Origin: Polyangium spumosum
Lineage (GTDB): Bacteria; Myxococcota_A; Polyangia; Polyangiales; Polyangiaceae
Direction of reading: 5' to 3'
Assembly (NCBI RefSeq): GCF_009649845.1
Contig: NZ_WJIE01000022.1
Location: forward strand, 55,044-119,043
DNA length: 64,000 nucleotides
A model generated the notes under the pieces. That model saw only the letters and a list, made by a program, of their open reading frames with translations. It was not told the origin of the DNA and ran no database searches. How positions within the stretch are numbered: position 1 is the first letter of the stretch; each line of letters opens with the position of its first letter. Made by a program: the position numbers and the translations under genes. Shown piece after piece: positions 48,287 through 56,477 of the stretch.

Positions 48287-50512
48287 ATGCGCATCTGGGT
48301 GACCGGCATCGGCGTCGTCTCGCCCCTCGGGCGCGGGGCCGGCGTCACGATGGACAGGCTACTCGCGGGCGATCGCGCCTTCGGGGAGCTCACGCTCTTC
48401 CACCTGCCCGACATGCGCACGCGGCTCGCCGCGGAGGTCGCCGGGATCGCCGCGGCCGAGGTCGCGCCCGAGGGCGACGCCGAGGCCTGGTCGCGCACGG
48501 ACACGATGAGCGTGCTCGCGGTGCGCGAGGCGCTCGCGCAGGCCGGCGTCGCGCCCGATCGAGAGGCGATCGATCTCGTCGTCGGCGGCACGACCGCGGG
48601 GATGTACGAGACGGAGGATCTGCTCGCGGAGCTCTCGCGGGACGCGGACGCGATCAGGCCGCTGCGCGCGATGCTCACGCACCCGCTCTCGTCGACGGCC
48701 GATCACGTGCGCGCGGCCGTGGGGCCGTTCCGCCGCGTGCGCAGCGTGTGCAGCGCTTGCTCGAGCGGGGCGAACGCGATGGTGCTCGCGGCGGCGTGGA
48801 TCCGCGCGGGCGTGTCGAACTGCGTGGTCGCGGGCGGCGCCGATGGGCTCTGCCGGCTCACGTACACGGGGTTCGGCGCGCTCTCGGCCGTGGACCCGAA
48901 CCCGTGCCGGCCCTTCGACAAACGACGCGCCGGCCTGAACCTCGGCGAAGGCGCGGCCTTCCTGGTGCTGGAGCCCGAGGCGGCGGCGCGCGCGCGTGGC
49001 GTGGCGCGGCCGCTCGCGGAGCTCGCCGGCTGGGGCGTGGGCGCCGAGGCGCACCACATCACGAACCCCGAGCGCGAAGGACGCACGGCGGCGCGCGTGA
49101 TGCGGGCCGCGCTGACGAAGGCGAAGCTCTCGCCCGCCGAGATCGATCACGTCAACGCGCACGGGACGGCGACGCCGCTGAACGACGCGATGGAGGCCGC
49201 GGCGATCCGCGCTTGTTTCGGGCCGGAGGCCGAGCGCGTCGTGGTCTCGTCGGTGAAGGGACAGATCGGGCACACGCTGGGGGCGGCGGGCGCGATCGAG
49301 GCCGCCGTGTCGGTGATGACGATCGCGCGGGGCGAGATCCCGCCGACGAAGGGGCTCGAGGAGGTCGATCCGGCCTGCCCGCTCGTGCACGCGACGCTTC
49401 GCACGAAGGCGGACGTGCGCGCCGTGATGTCGAATTCGTTCGGGTTCGGAGGGACGGACACGTCGCTCGTGTTCGCCGCGCCGGACGTACCTCCCGCCCC
49501 ACGCGCGCCGGAGCGGCGAGGCGTGGTGGTGGTCTCGGCGGCGACCATCGGGCCGCTGGGCGTGCTCGGGGCGCGGGAGAACCACGTGTACCTCGCGCCG
49601 GGGCCCGCGCCCTCGTCGGGGCCGATCAGCTTCCAGGCGTCGGAGCACCTCGACGTGGGCCGCGCGCGTAGGCTCGATCGGGCCGGCAGGCTCTCGGCGG
49701 TGGCGATCCAGCGGGCGCTCGGGGACGCGGGGCTCGATCCGGTGGATGCCTCCACGGCCGCCGAGGTGGGCGCGATCCTGGGCTCGGCGTTCGGCAGCGT
49801 GGACGGCTCGACCGCGTTCATGCGGCGCATCTACGAGAAGGGCGTGAAGTTCGCGAGCCCGGCGGACTTCCCGAACCTCGTGCCCTCGTCGCCCGTGGGG
49901 CACGCGTCGATCTACCTCGGGCTGCGCGGGCCGGTGTTCGCCGTGGCCGACCTCGGGGTGACGGCCGAGTGCGCGGCGGTGACGGCGGCGGATCTGATCG
50001 CGGTGGGCGAAGGAGAGGTGCTCGCGGCGGGCAGCGTGGAGGAGGCGAGCCCGATGATCGAGCGTTGCCTCGGGCCCGTCTGCTCGGGCGAAGCACGCGG
50101 CGTGCGCAGCGAGGGCGCGAGCGCGATCCTGCTCGAGGCCGAGGATCACGCGAAGGCGCGCGGGATCCGGCCGATCGCGCGGCTGCCCTGGTGGACGTCG
50201 TGGCGCGGCGAGGGCGCACATGCGCTCGACGAGGCGCCGCTGCCGCCCGCGCGGGCCGCGGTGATCACGGGGCAGGACGAGCTCCCGCCCGGCCTGCGTT
50301 TGCCCGAGGCCTGGGCGCGCGTCCCGCATCACGCCGTCGCGCCACGCGCGGGCGTGCACGAGGGCGCGGGTGGGTTCGCCATGGCCGCGGCCCTCGCCGC
50401 GATCGCGCAGGGAGAGCTCGACGCTGCGCTCGTCGTGGGGCACGCGCCCGAGCGCGGGTACGCGCTCCTGCTCACGGCCGATCGATCCTCGGACGAACCC
50501 GGTTCGTCGTGA
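48287..50512 (+). CDS. Ketosynthase-chain-length-factor fusion 1
   Basis: 741 residues. N-terminal FabF-like KS (1-~405) with Cys158 in VCSACSSGA, His292 in NAHGTATPLND and His329 in KGQIGHTLGAAG, so it is expected to condense. After a short linker a second thiolase-fold domain (~425-725) follows the same strand order (AATIGPLGVLG, GAILGSAFGSVDG, GPVFAVADLG...VTAADLIAVGEGEVLAAGS), but the position of the active Cys holds Gly and the His motifs are gone. This is the arrangement of a chain-length factor, normally a separate gene in type II PKS and aryl-polyene systems. The stop overlaps the next start (TGATG), coupling translation to the lipoprotein. Confidence 0.9.
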   Translation: MRIWVTGIGVVSPLGRGAGVTMDRLLAGDRAFGELTLFHLPDMRTRLAAEVAGIAAAEVAPEGDAEAWSRTDTMSVLAVREALAQAGVAPDREAIDLVVGGTTAGMYETEDLLAELSRDADAIRPLRAMLTHPLSSTADHVRAAVGPFRRVRSVCSACSSGANAMVLAAAWIRAGVSNCVVAGGADGLCRLTYTGFGALSAVDPNPCRPFDKRRAGLNLGEGAAFLVLEPEAAARARGVARPLAELAGWGVGAEAHHITNPEREGRTAARVMRAALTKAKLSPAEIDHVNAHGTATPLNDAMEAAAIRACFGPEAERVVVSSVKGQIGHTLGAAGAIEAAVSVMTIARGEIPPTKGLEEVDPACPLVHATLRTKADVRAVMSNSFGFGGTDTSLVFAAPDVPPAPRAPERRGVVVVSAATIGPLGVLGARENHVYLAPGPAPSSGPISFQASEHLDVGRARRLDRAGRLSAVAIQRALGDAGLDPVDASTAAEVGAILGSAFGSVDGSTAFMRRIYEKGVKFASPADFPNLVPSSPVGHASIYLGLRGPVFAVADLGVTAECAAVTAADLIAVGEGEVLAAGSVEEASPMIERCLGPVCSGEARGVRSEGASAILLEAEDHAKARGIRPIARLPWWTSWRGEGAHALDEAPLPPARAAVITGQDELPPGLRLPEAWARVPHHAVAPRAGVHEGAGGFAMAAALAAIAQGELDAALVVGHAPERGYALLLTADRSSDEPGSS

Positions 50513-51300
50513 TGCGCCGCGCGGGCTTGCTCGTGGCCTTCGCGACGATGCTCGGCGCGACCTCCTGCGCGGCGAAGGCCCCGGTTGCCGCGCGCTCGGC
50601 CGAGGCGCCCACGCTCGCGAGCTGGCGTGAGGCGCGGCGGAAGCTCGCGGCGCTCTCGCAGGTGGCGCAGGGCGAGGGGGCGCGGACGATGCGGCTCGCG
50701 CTCTCGTTGCGGGAGCCCTTGACCGGCCGCACGCTCGAAGCACGCGGCGCCGTGGCGATCGCGCCGCCGGACGCGCTGCGCATGATCCTGCTCGGGCCCG
50801 GCGGCACCACGGCGCTCGACCTCTGGGTGCGGGGCGAAGCCTTCCGCTTCGCCGTGCCCGCGATCGATCTCTTGAAGCGCGGCGACAAGGCGACGCCCCG
50901 CGCCGAGATGCGGGGTTTGCCCGTGGAGTTCCTCCGCTGGTGGCTGCTCCGGCCCGCGTCGGGCAGGTTGCTCTGGCACGAGCGGGATCCCGCGGGGGAT
51001 CGGTTCACGCTGCGCGACGGCGCGGCCGTGATCGAGCTTCACGCGGCGCGCTCGGGGGTGGTCTCGGCGCGGCGGACGACGTGGTCGACGGAGGGGACGC
51101 GGGCGCGGAGGATCGACGAGGAGATCGTGGAGGCTTCGCGGCTCGGCTGCGGCGTCGTGACGTACCGTCAAGCTTCGACGGGCCTCACGGTCACGGTGAA
51201 GTGCGAGGGCGAGGAGACGGGGCGCGCGCCGAACCCACGCGCGTTCGTCGATCCGGATGCGCCCGCGGAGGACGACTCTTCGGGAGGAGGCGCTTCGTGA
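50512..51300 (+). CDS. LolA/LolB-like lipoprotein inside KS-CLF cluster
   Basis: 262 residues. Signal peptide MRRAGLLVAFATMLGATSC with a TSC lipobox. The mature half (QVAQGEGARTMRLALSLREPLTG, ARGAVAIAPPDALRMILLGPGGTTALDLWVRGEAFRFAVP, VEFLRWWLLRPASGRLLW, FTLRDGAAVIELHA) reads as an unclosed beta-barrel like LolA/LolB outer-membrane lipid carriers. Similar proteins occur in aryl-polyene clusters, where they help place the product in the outer membrane (family knowledge, applied by analogy). Overlaps both neighbours (TGATG upstream, GTGA downstream), so its stoichiometry is tied to the two synthases. Confidence 0.8.
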   Translation: MRRAGLLVAFATMLGATSCAAKAPVAARSAEAPTLASWREARRKLAALSQVAQGEGARTMRLALSLREPLTGRTLEARGAVAIAPPDALRMILLGPGGTTALDLWVRGEAFRFAVPAIDLLKRGDKATPRAEMRGLPVEFLRWWLLRPASGRLLWHERDPAGDRFTLRDGAAVIELHAARSGVVSARRTTWSTEGTRARRIDEEIVEASRLGCGVVTYRQASTGLTVTVKCEGEETGRAPNPRAFVDPDAPAEDDSSGGGAS

Positions 51301-53258
51301 GTGACGCCTGCGTGATCGCGGTGGGCGCCGTCTCGGCGCTCGGCGTGGGCCCGAGCGCGTACCACGCCGGCGACGTCGGCGAGCGGGCGCGCGTGGTCCT
51401 CGCGCGTGACGAGGAGCTCGCGCGTGGCGGGCTCACGCGCCCCTTCGCCGCCCGCGTGACCGCCGAGCTGCCGGGCTTCGAGGACCACGCGGCCTCGCTG
51501 CTCGCGTGTGCGCTCGGGCAGATCGTGCGTGGCCTCGACGAGGCGCGGCCTGCCTGGCGTGGCGAACGCCTCGGGATCGCCGTCGGCACGTCGAGCGGCG
51601 GCATGCTCGGGGCGACGCGGTTCTTCGCGGCCCGCGAAGCCTGGGCGAGAGGCGAGCCCGCGCGCGGGGACGAACACGAAGCGCTCGCGCGGCGCGCCAC
51701 CTACTTTGCGCCGTTCGACGAGGCCTTCGCCGCCGCGGGCCTCGCGGAGGAGCACGTCCACAAGCGCGCGCACCTCGTGGCCGCGTGCGCCGCGTCGACG
51801 CTCGCGATCGGCCTCGGCCTGCGGTGGCTCGATCGGGGCGCGTGTGATCTCGTGATCGCCGGTGGATACGACGCGCTCTCGGGCTTCGTGGCCACGGGCT
51901 TCGAGGCCCTGCGCGCGACGACCGCGTCGCGCCCGAGGCCGTTCCGCGTCGGCCGCGACGGCATGAGCCTCGGCGAAGGCGCCGGCCTCGTCGCGCTCGT
52001 CCGCGAGGAGAACACGCGTGGCGCCGCGGTGTTCGTCCGGGTCGCCGGCTTCGGCGCCTCCACCGACGCCGTGCACATCACCGCGCCCGATCGCACCGGC
52101 GACGGCCTCGCCCGCGCCGGCGAACGAGCGATCGCCGACAGCGGCCTCGCGCCCGCGGCGATCGGCCTCGTCAGCGCACACGCGACCGCGACGCCGTTCA
52201 ACGACGCGATGGAGGCACGCGCGATCGGCCGGATCTTCGAGGGGTCATCAGCGCCGTCCACGCTCGGGGGCTCCGCTCCGGCGAGCGGAGCTGCGCCCCC
52301 GAACCCCCCCGTCGTGCACCCCTTCAAGGCCCAGATCGGCCACACCCTCGGCGCGGCCGGCGTGCTCGAGTCCCTCGCCGCCGCCGACGCCTTGCGCCGC
52401 GGGATCGCGCCCGCCGCCGCGGGGGATGGCGAGCTCGACCCGGACGCCGCGGTCTCTTTGCTCGAGCGCGCCGAGGCGCGACCGCTCGGCGCCGCGCTCA
52501 AGCTCTCGGCCGCGTTTGGCGGCGCGAACGCGGCGCTCGTCCTGACGAACACGCCGAGCGGCCGCGCGCCGAGGCGAGCGCGGCCCGTGTACTTGCAGGC
52601 GCACGCGGGCGTCACGAGCGTCGATCTGGTCGAGCTCGCGGCGCTCACGGGCGTCGCGCGGGATCGCCTCGCGCGGCTCGATCCGCTCTGTCGGCTCGGG
52701 ATGCGCGCCGTCGCCGAGCTCGCGCGCGTGGTGGGGCGCGAGGCCCTCGTGGGCGCGGGCATCGTCGTGGGACACGCGCTCGCCACGCTCGACACGAACG
52801 ATCGCTTCGACGCGCGCAGGCGCGCGCGTGGCCCCGGCTCCGTCGATCCGCGCCTCTTCCCCGCCACCTCGCCGAACGCCGTCGCGGGTGAGTGCGCCAT
52901 CGTCTACCAGCTCCGCGGCCCGAGCTTCGCCGTGAGCGCGGGCCTCGGTGGCGGCGCCGAGGCGCTCTCCGCCGGCGCCGAGCTCGTCGCGATGGGAGAC
53001 GCCGATCGTGTCGTCGTGCTCGCGGTCGACGACGCGGGCCCTGCCGCGCGTGATCTTTTGTCGTTCGTGTCCGCGTCGGAGCGCCCCTTCGCCGAGGGCG
53101 CCGTGGCCCTCCTGCTCGGCGTTTCGGCTGAAAATGCGCTCGCTTCGATCGACCCTGACATCTGCGCCGACCACCACGCCGGCCCCGTCGGTCACCTTGC
53201 CTTGCAGGCAAAGGTCCTCGAATTCGTGACAAAGTGGCGGCCGGCTTGCGGGGGGTAG
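51297..53258 (+). CDS. Ketosynthase-chain-length-factor fusion 2
   Basis: 653 residues, GTG start with GGAGGAGG six bases upstream and a four-base overlap with the lipoprotein gene. N-terminal KS: Cys164 in VAACAASTLA, His295 in SAHATATPFND (HATATP where most have HGTATP) and His349 in KAQIGHTLGAAG. The C-terminal domain (~430-640) keeps the thiolase-fold order (GIVVGHALATLDTND, ECAIVYQLRGPSFAVSAGLGGGAEAL), but the Cys position is Leu and the His motifs are absent, again CLF-like. Shorter than fusion 1 and diverged from it, so the two probably do different condensations. Confidence 0.88.
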   Translation: MSDACVIAVGAVSALGVGPSAYHAGDVGERARVVLARDEELARGGLTRPFAARVTAELPGFEDHAASLLACALGQIVRGLDEARPAWRGERLGIAVGTSSGGMLGATRFFAAREAWARGEPARGDEHEALARRATYFAPFDEAFAAAGLAEEHVHKRAHLVAACAASTLAIGLGLRWLDRGACDLVIAGGYDALSGFVATGFEALRATTASRPRPFRVGRDGMSLGEGAGLVALVREENTRGAAVFVRVAGFGASTDAVHITAPDRTGDGLARAGERAIADSGLAPAAIGLVSAHATATPFNDAMEARAIGRIFEGSSAPSTLGGSAPASGAAPPNPPVVHPFKAQIGHTLGAAGVLESLAAADALRRGIAPAAAGDGELDPDAAVSLLERAEARPLGAALKLSAAFGGANAALVLTNTPSGRAPRRARPVYLQAHAGVTSVDLVELAALTGVARDRLARLDPLCRLGMRAVAELARVVGREALVGAGIVVGHALATLDTNDRFDARRRARGPGSVDPRLFPATSPNAVAGECAIVYQLRGPSFAVSAGLGGGAEALSAGAELVAMGDADRVVVLAVDDAGPAARDLLSFVSASERPFAEGAVALLLGVSAENALASIDPDICADHHAGPVGHLALQAKVLEFVTKWRPACGG

Positions 53259-53289
53259 GGGTCGTCTGGCAAGTTGCGCGTCAGCCACG

Positions 53290-53760
53290 ATGATCCGAAC
53301 TCTTGCTGCCTTTGCGCTCGCCTTCGGCACGCTCACGGGGTGCTCGACGAAGTACATCCCCAACACGGACGTGGAGGACACGGACGAGAACCGCAGGATC
53401 ATCGCGTTCTGCGAGAAGTACCGGCACGCCGTGGAGGACAAGGACATCTCCGTCCTCTACAACTTCGCCTCGCCCGATTATTACGAGGACGGCGGCAACG
53501 TCGATCCGGGCGACGACATCGATTACGCCGGCTTGAAGGCCTACCTCGCCGGCGCGTTCCAGGACGCCCGCGCGATCCGCTACGAGATCCGCTACCGCCG
53601 CATCATGCGCGAAGACGACCTGATCTTCGTCGACTACACCTACAGCGCGAGCTACCGCATCCCCGGCACGAAGGGCGAGGAGTGGCGCCGCAAGGTCGAG
53701 GACAACCGCCTCGAGCTCGTGCCGTACCAGAACGACTACCGGATCGTCGCGGGGATGTGA
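53290..53760 (+). CDS. Small lipoprotein, NTF2-like
   Basis: 156 residues. MIRTLAAFALAFGTLTGC gives lipobox LTGC. The mature domain (ENRRIIAFCEKYRHAVEDKDISVLYNFASPDYYEDGGN ... IRYEIRYRRIMREDDLIFVDYTYSASYRI) has the helix-then-sheet order of SnoaL/DUF4440-type NTF2-like proteins. It starts 31 bp after the second KS-CLF gene on the same strand and may be the last gene of that operon. A perfect palindrome follows. Confidence 0.8.
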   Translation: MIRTLAAFALAFGTLTGCSTKYIPNTDVEDTDENRRIIAFCEKYRHAVEDKDISVLYNFASPDYYEDGGNVDPGDDIDYAGLKAYLAGAFQDARAIRYEIRYRRIMREDDLIFVDYTYSASYRIPGTKGEEWRRKVEDNRLELVPYQNDYRIVAGM

Positions 53761-53779
53761 AAGCGTCCCTCACCCCCAG

Positions 53780-53805
53780 CCCCTCTCCCGCGCGCGGGAG
53801 AGGGG
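53780..53805. terminator. 26-bp perfect palindrome between convergent genes
   Basis: CCCCTCTCCCGCG is followed immediately by its exact reverse complement CGCGGGAGAGGGG. It sits between the end of the lipoprotein and the end of the patatin-like gene, so it can act as a bidirectional terminator hairpin. The surrounding CCCTCACCCCCAGC is widespread in bacterial genomes next to such palindromes, so a REP-like element is the alternative. Confidence 0.7.
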
Positions 53806-53812
53806 AGAAGAG

Positions 53813-54730
53813 CTAATTGAGCGGGCTCGAGAGCTTGCTCGTCCGCTCGAACACGCCCTTCTCCTTCGCCTCCGCCAGCACGCGGAGCGCTTGCCGGTAG
53901 CCCCGCAGCACGAGGCCACGCACCGCGAAGCGGTTCAGGTAGCTGAAGGGCCCGAGCTCCGGCGCGATGTCGAGGAACGTGACCTGCGGGTGGAGCCGGC
54001 CGTAGAGCTCCACGCCCTGCCGTTCCTTCTCCGTGAGCAAGACGCTGAGCGACTGCCGCAAGACAGGGAAGGGGCCGCGCCGCGCCAGGCTGCGTCGCCC
54101 CTCGCGCGTCTGCTCCGGCTTGTACACGTTCGAGATGATCACCACGTCCGCCCCCGCCGCGATCGCCACGTCCGCCGAGAGCGTGCGCGCCACCTCGCCG
54201 TTCACGAAGTACCGATCGCCGATGCGGAACGGGCGGAAGATGCCCGGCACGCAGCAGCTCGCCGCGACCGCCTGGCTCACGGGCGTCGTCTCCTCGTAGC
54301 CCGGCCCGAACACCACACGCTCGCCCGTGTCGATGTCCACCGCGGTCACGAAGACGGGGTTCGGGAGCTTGCGGAAATCGTTGATGGGCAAAAAACGCGA
54401 GAGGTACCTCTCCAGCCGCGCCGCCGAGAAGATCCCCGAGGCGAGGTGGCCCGGATCGAGGAGCTCCCCGGGCGTCGGCAAGCCGATGAAGCTCGAAGGG
54501 AAGAGCCGAGGGCCCCGGTGGCGACGCCGCCAAGGGAGGCGATACGCGTCGAGCAGGACATCGAGCGGGATGTCCTGGCCATAGGTCGCGCAGACGATCG
54601 CGCCGGAGCTCGTCCCCACGTAGATCTCCGGCAAGATCCCGAGCTCCTCGCACGCCTTGAGGACGCCGAGGTGGGCCAGTCCTCGCACGGCCCCGCCCGA
54701 CGCCACGAACGCGACCTTGAGGCGAGTCAT
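53813..54730 (-). CDS. Patatin-like protein with altered catalytic dyad
   Basis: 305 residues from ATG 54730 (ATG 54739 is an alternative). Patatin fold: oxyanion loop GGAVRG (12-17), nucleophile Ser41 in GTSSGA, then ATYGQDIPLD and helical lid. The second catalytic residue should be the Asp of a D-G-[GA] motif on the strand after ASCCVPGIFRPFRIGDRYF, but here the sequence is VNGEVART: Asn177 replaces Asp and Glu replaces Gly/Ala. Asp172, five residues earlier, could only substitute if the strand shifts. Hydrolase activity is therefore doubtful. The rest (FLDIAPELGPFSYLNRFAVRGL) is typical of bacterial patatins. Last gene of a three-gene unit. Confidence 0.9.
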   Translation of the reverse strand: MTRLKVAFVASGGAVRGLAHLGVLKACEELGILPEIYVGTSSGAIVCATYGQDIPLDVLLDAYRLPWRRRHRGPRLFPSSFIGLPTPGELLDPGHLASGIFSAARLERYLSRFLPINDFRKLPNPVFVTAVDIDTGERVVFGPGYEETTPVSQAVAASCCVPGIFRPFRIGDRYFVNGEVARTLSADVAIAAGADVVIISNVYKPEQTREGRRSLARRGPFPVLRQSLSVLLTEKERQGVELYGRLHPQVTFLDIAPELGPFSYLNRFAVRGLVLRGYRQALRVLAEAKEKGVFERTSKLSSPLN

Positions 54731-54782
54731 GGGGACCATTGTGGTCACCCGAGCGAGGTCGGGCAAACCGAGGTCCAGGCTC

Positions 54783-55478
54783 TCAAGGCATCTGAAAATC
54801 TTCGACGATTCGATAGATGCGGTATCGCTCGCCATCCCGGCGAAGCCAGAGCACGAGCTCGTCGCCGAGCAGGCGATCCGCCCCCACGCGGCTCGTCGTG
54901 ATGGGCACGCGCACCACGACGTCGCCCGCCGAGAGCGCCTCGACGCGGATCGCAGGGTGCGGCGAGGACGTGAGCGCGTCCTCCGCGCGAAAGACCTCGA
55001 GCTCGGCCTCGCGGAAGACGACCTCGCCCGCGAGCTTCGTGTAGTCGAGGCGGCGCATGCGTTGCGTCCAGAAGAGCGGCGCCGAGGGGGAGCTGTTGTT
55101 CGGGCCGAAGGTGGTGGTGAGCGAGAGCGCGTCGCGCGTGAAGAGCGGCCCGAGCGCCTCCATGTCCTCGTCGACGATCGCCCGGAAGAACCCGGAGACC
55201 GTGGCGAAGACCGCCTCCGCCCCGAGCGGCGTGCGCAACGTGACGAGGCCCGCCTCGGCGCTCGCCACGTCCCTCGCCCGCGGCGGCGCGCTCGCAGGAT
55301 CCACCGCGACGCCGTCCGGCCTGCGCGAGGCCTCGGGTAGCTCGGAGGTCGTGGCGAACAGGGGCGCGCCCGCGCCTGCGCAGCCCACGAGGCCCGCGGC
55401 CACGAACACGAGCACGCGCGCCCCGAGGGAGGCGCGCGCGCGGCCTGGAAGGTCAGATCGGCTCGACGAGGGGATCAT
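54783..55478 (-). CDS. Lipoprotein, NTF2-like domain
   Basis: 231 residues from ATG 55478, which overlaps the end of the upstream amidotransferase-like gene by 26 bases; a start at 55505 would overlap more. ARVLVFVAAGLVGC gives lipobox LVGC. The mature domain, AVFATVSGFFRAIVDEDMEALGPLFTRDAL ... RIYRIVEDFQMP, has the SnoaL/NTF2 order of the small lipoprotein at 53.3 kb. Function unknown; co-transcribed with both neighbours by spacing. Confidence 0.8.
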   Translation of the reverse strand: MIPSSSRSDLPGRARASLGARVLVFVAAGLVGCAGAGAPLFATTSELPEASRRPDGVAVDPASAPPRARDVASAEAGLVTLRTPLGAEAVFATVSGFFRAIVDEDMEALGPLFTRDALSLTTTFGPNNSSPSAPLFWTQRMRRLDYTKLAGEVVFREAELEVFRAEDALTSSPHPAIRVEALSAGDVVVRVPITTSRVGADRLLGDELVLWLRRDGERYRIYRIVEDFQMP

Positions 55479-56289
55479 CCGTGCGGGTGAGCGTGACGAT
55501 CGCACGGTCCTGGACGGCCGTCCATCCGGCCGGCCCCCGGTCGTCGTCGAAGTCGGAGGCGAGGATCGACAGGCGGCACGAGGCGAAGTCCGGCAAGCGC
55601 ATGCGGCCGAGGCCGCCGTCGCCGAGGATCCGCTCGAGGTCCGCCGCGCCCTGGAAAACGCGCAAGAACATGCGGCTGCCCCCGTGCATGGCGATCACGT
55701 AGTCGGGGGCCGCCACGAGCAGGTTCATGCGGCTCGGGCCTTTGCCTTCCTCGGCGGAGAGGCCGTCGACGAGCGCGATGCTCGACCGCAGCGCCGTGCG
55801 CGCCGTCTCCGGCGGGATGTCCTGACGTTCGAGGGCGCCGGCGTCGTGGAGGAACGAGAGGAAGAGGTGGAAGAGCAGCTCGCTGTCGGTCTCGCCCCGG
55901 ACGTCACGCTGCAAGAACTGCGGCAGCGAGTCGGACAGGCGGCCGCGCAACGTGGAGAACGCGTCGATCGTGCCCGTATGCGCGAAGAGCCACTGCCGGT
56001 AGCGGAACGGGTGGGTGTTCTCCGTGCGCGAGCCGCCGACGGTCCCGAGCCGGACGTGGGCGATCAGGGTGTCGGCGCGCAAGGCCTGGGTCATCTCGGC
56101 GATGTTGATCGCGGGACGATCGTCGATGGGGCGACGTTTCAAGAGGATCTCGCCACCCTGGTAGAAGCCGACACCCCAGCCCGGGATGCGATCGGCCTGC
56201 TTGTGCACCGTGAGGTTGCGAGCTTCGAGCTCGAGGACCCGTGCCCCGAGGTCCGGACGGTTGCCGACGAAGCCGACGAGACGAGCCAT
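55453..56289 (-). CDS. Class II amidotransferase-fold protein without Cys2
   Basis: 278 residues from ATG 56289. The fold is that of class II glutamine amidotransferases of the EgtC/YafJ branch: GWGVGFYQGGE, IAHVRLGTVGGSRTENTHPF with the Arg-Asn-Thr-His-Pro-Phe substrate motif, WLFAHTGTID and DTDSELLFHLFL-like RGETDSELLFHLFL. These enzymes use an N-terminal Cys (MC...) as nucleophile. Here the protein starts MARLVGFVGNRP, so position 2 is Ala and glutaminase activity is not expected, unless translation starts elsewhere (no Cys-first alternative in frame). Related MARLFGF-type proteins occur in delta-proteobacteria, so the loss may be a conserved subfamily trait. First gene of a unit with the lipoprotein and patatin. 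Confidence 0.88.
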   Translation of the reverse strand: MARLVGFVGNRPDLGARVLELEARNLTVHKQADRIPGWGVGFYQGGEILLKRRPIDDRPAINIAEMTQALRADTLIAHVRLGTVGGSRTENTHPFRYRQWLFAHTGTIDAFSTLRGRLSDSLPQFLQRDVRGETDSELLFHLFLSFLHDAGALERQDIPPETARTALRSSIALVDGLSAEEGKGPSRMNLLVAAPDYVIAMHGGSRMFLRVFQGAADLERILGDGGLGRMRLPDFASCRLSILASDFDDDRGPAGWTAVQDRAIVTLTRTDDPLVEPI

Positions 56290-56477
56290 GGTGTTTATCC
56301 CTCTCCGCGGCGCGGTGAGAACGTGGGCGGTGGACGGAGCCTGCTCCCCTTTTTGTGATGAAACGGAGGCGACGGGGCAAGTCACAGCTTCGCTCTCATC
56401 TCTGATAGACAGGAGCTTCGTCCTCGGACAGGTCGCCCCGGACGTCTCGCGTGACCGCCTCGAACATCCTTTCCGCG

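Noticed and set aside
48287..53258. Modular type I PKS
   Set aside because: No acyltransferase, reductase or integrated ACP domains; each protein is KS plus a CLF-like domain with a separate ACP.
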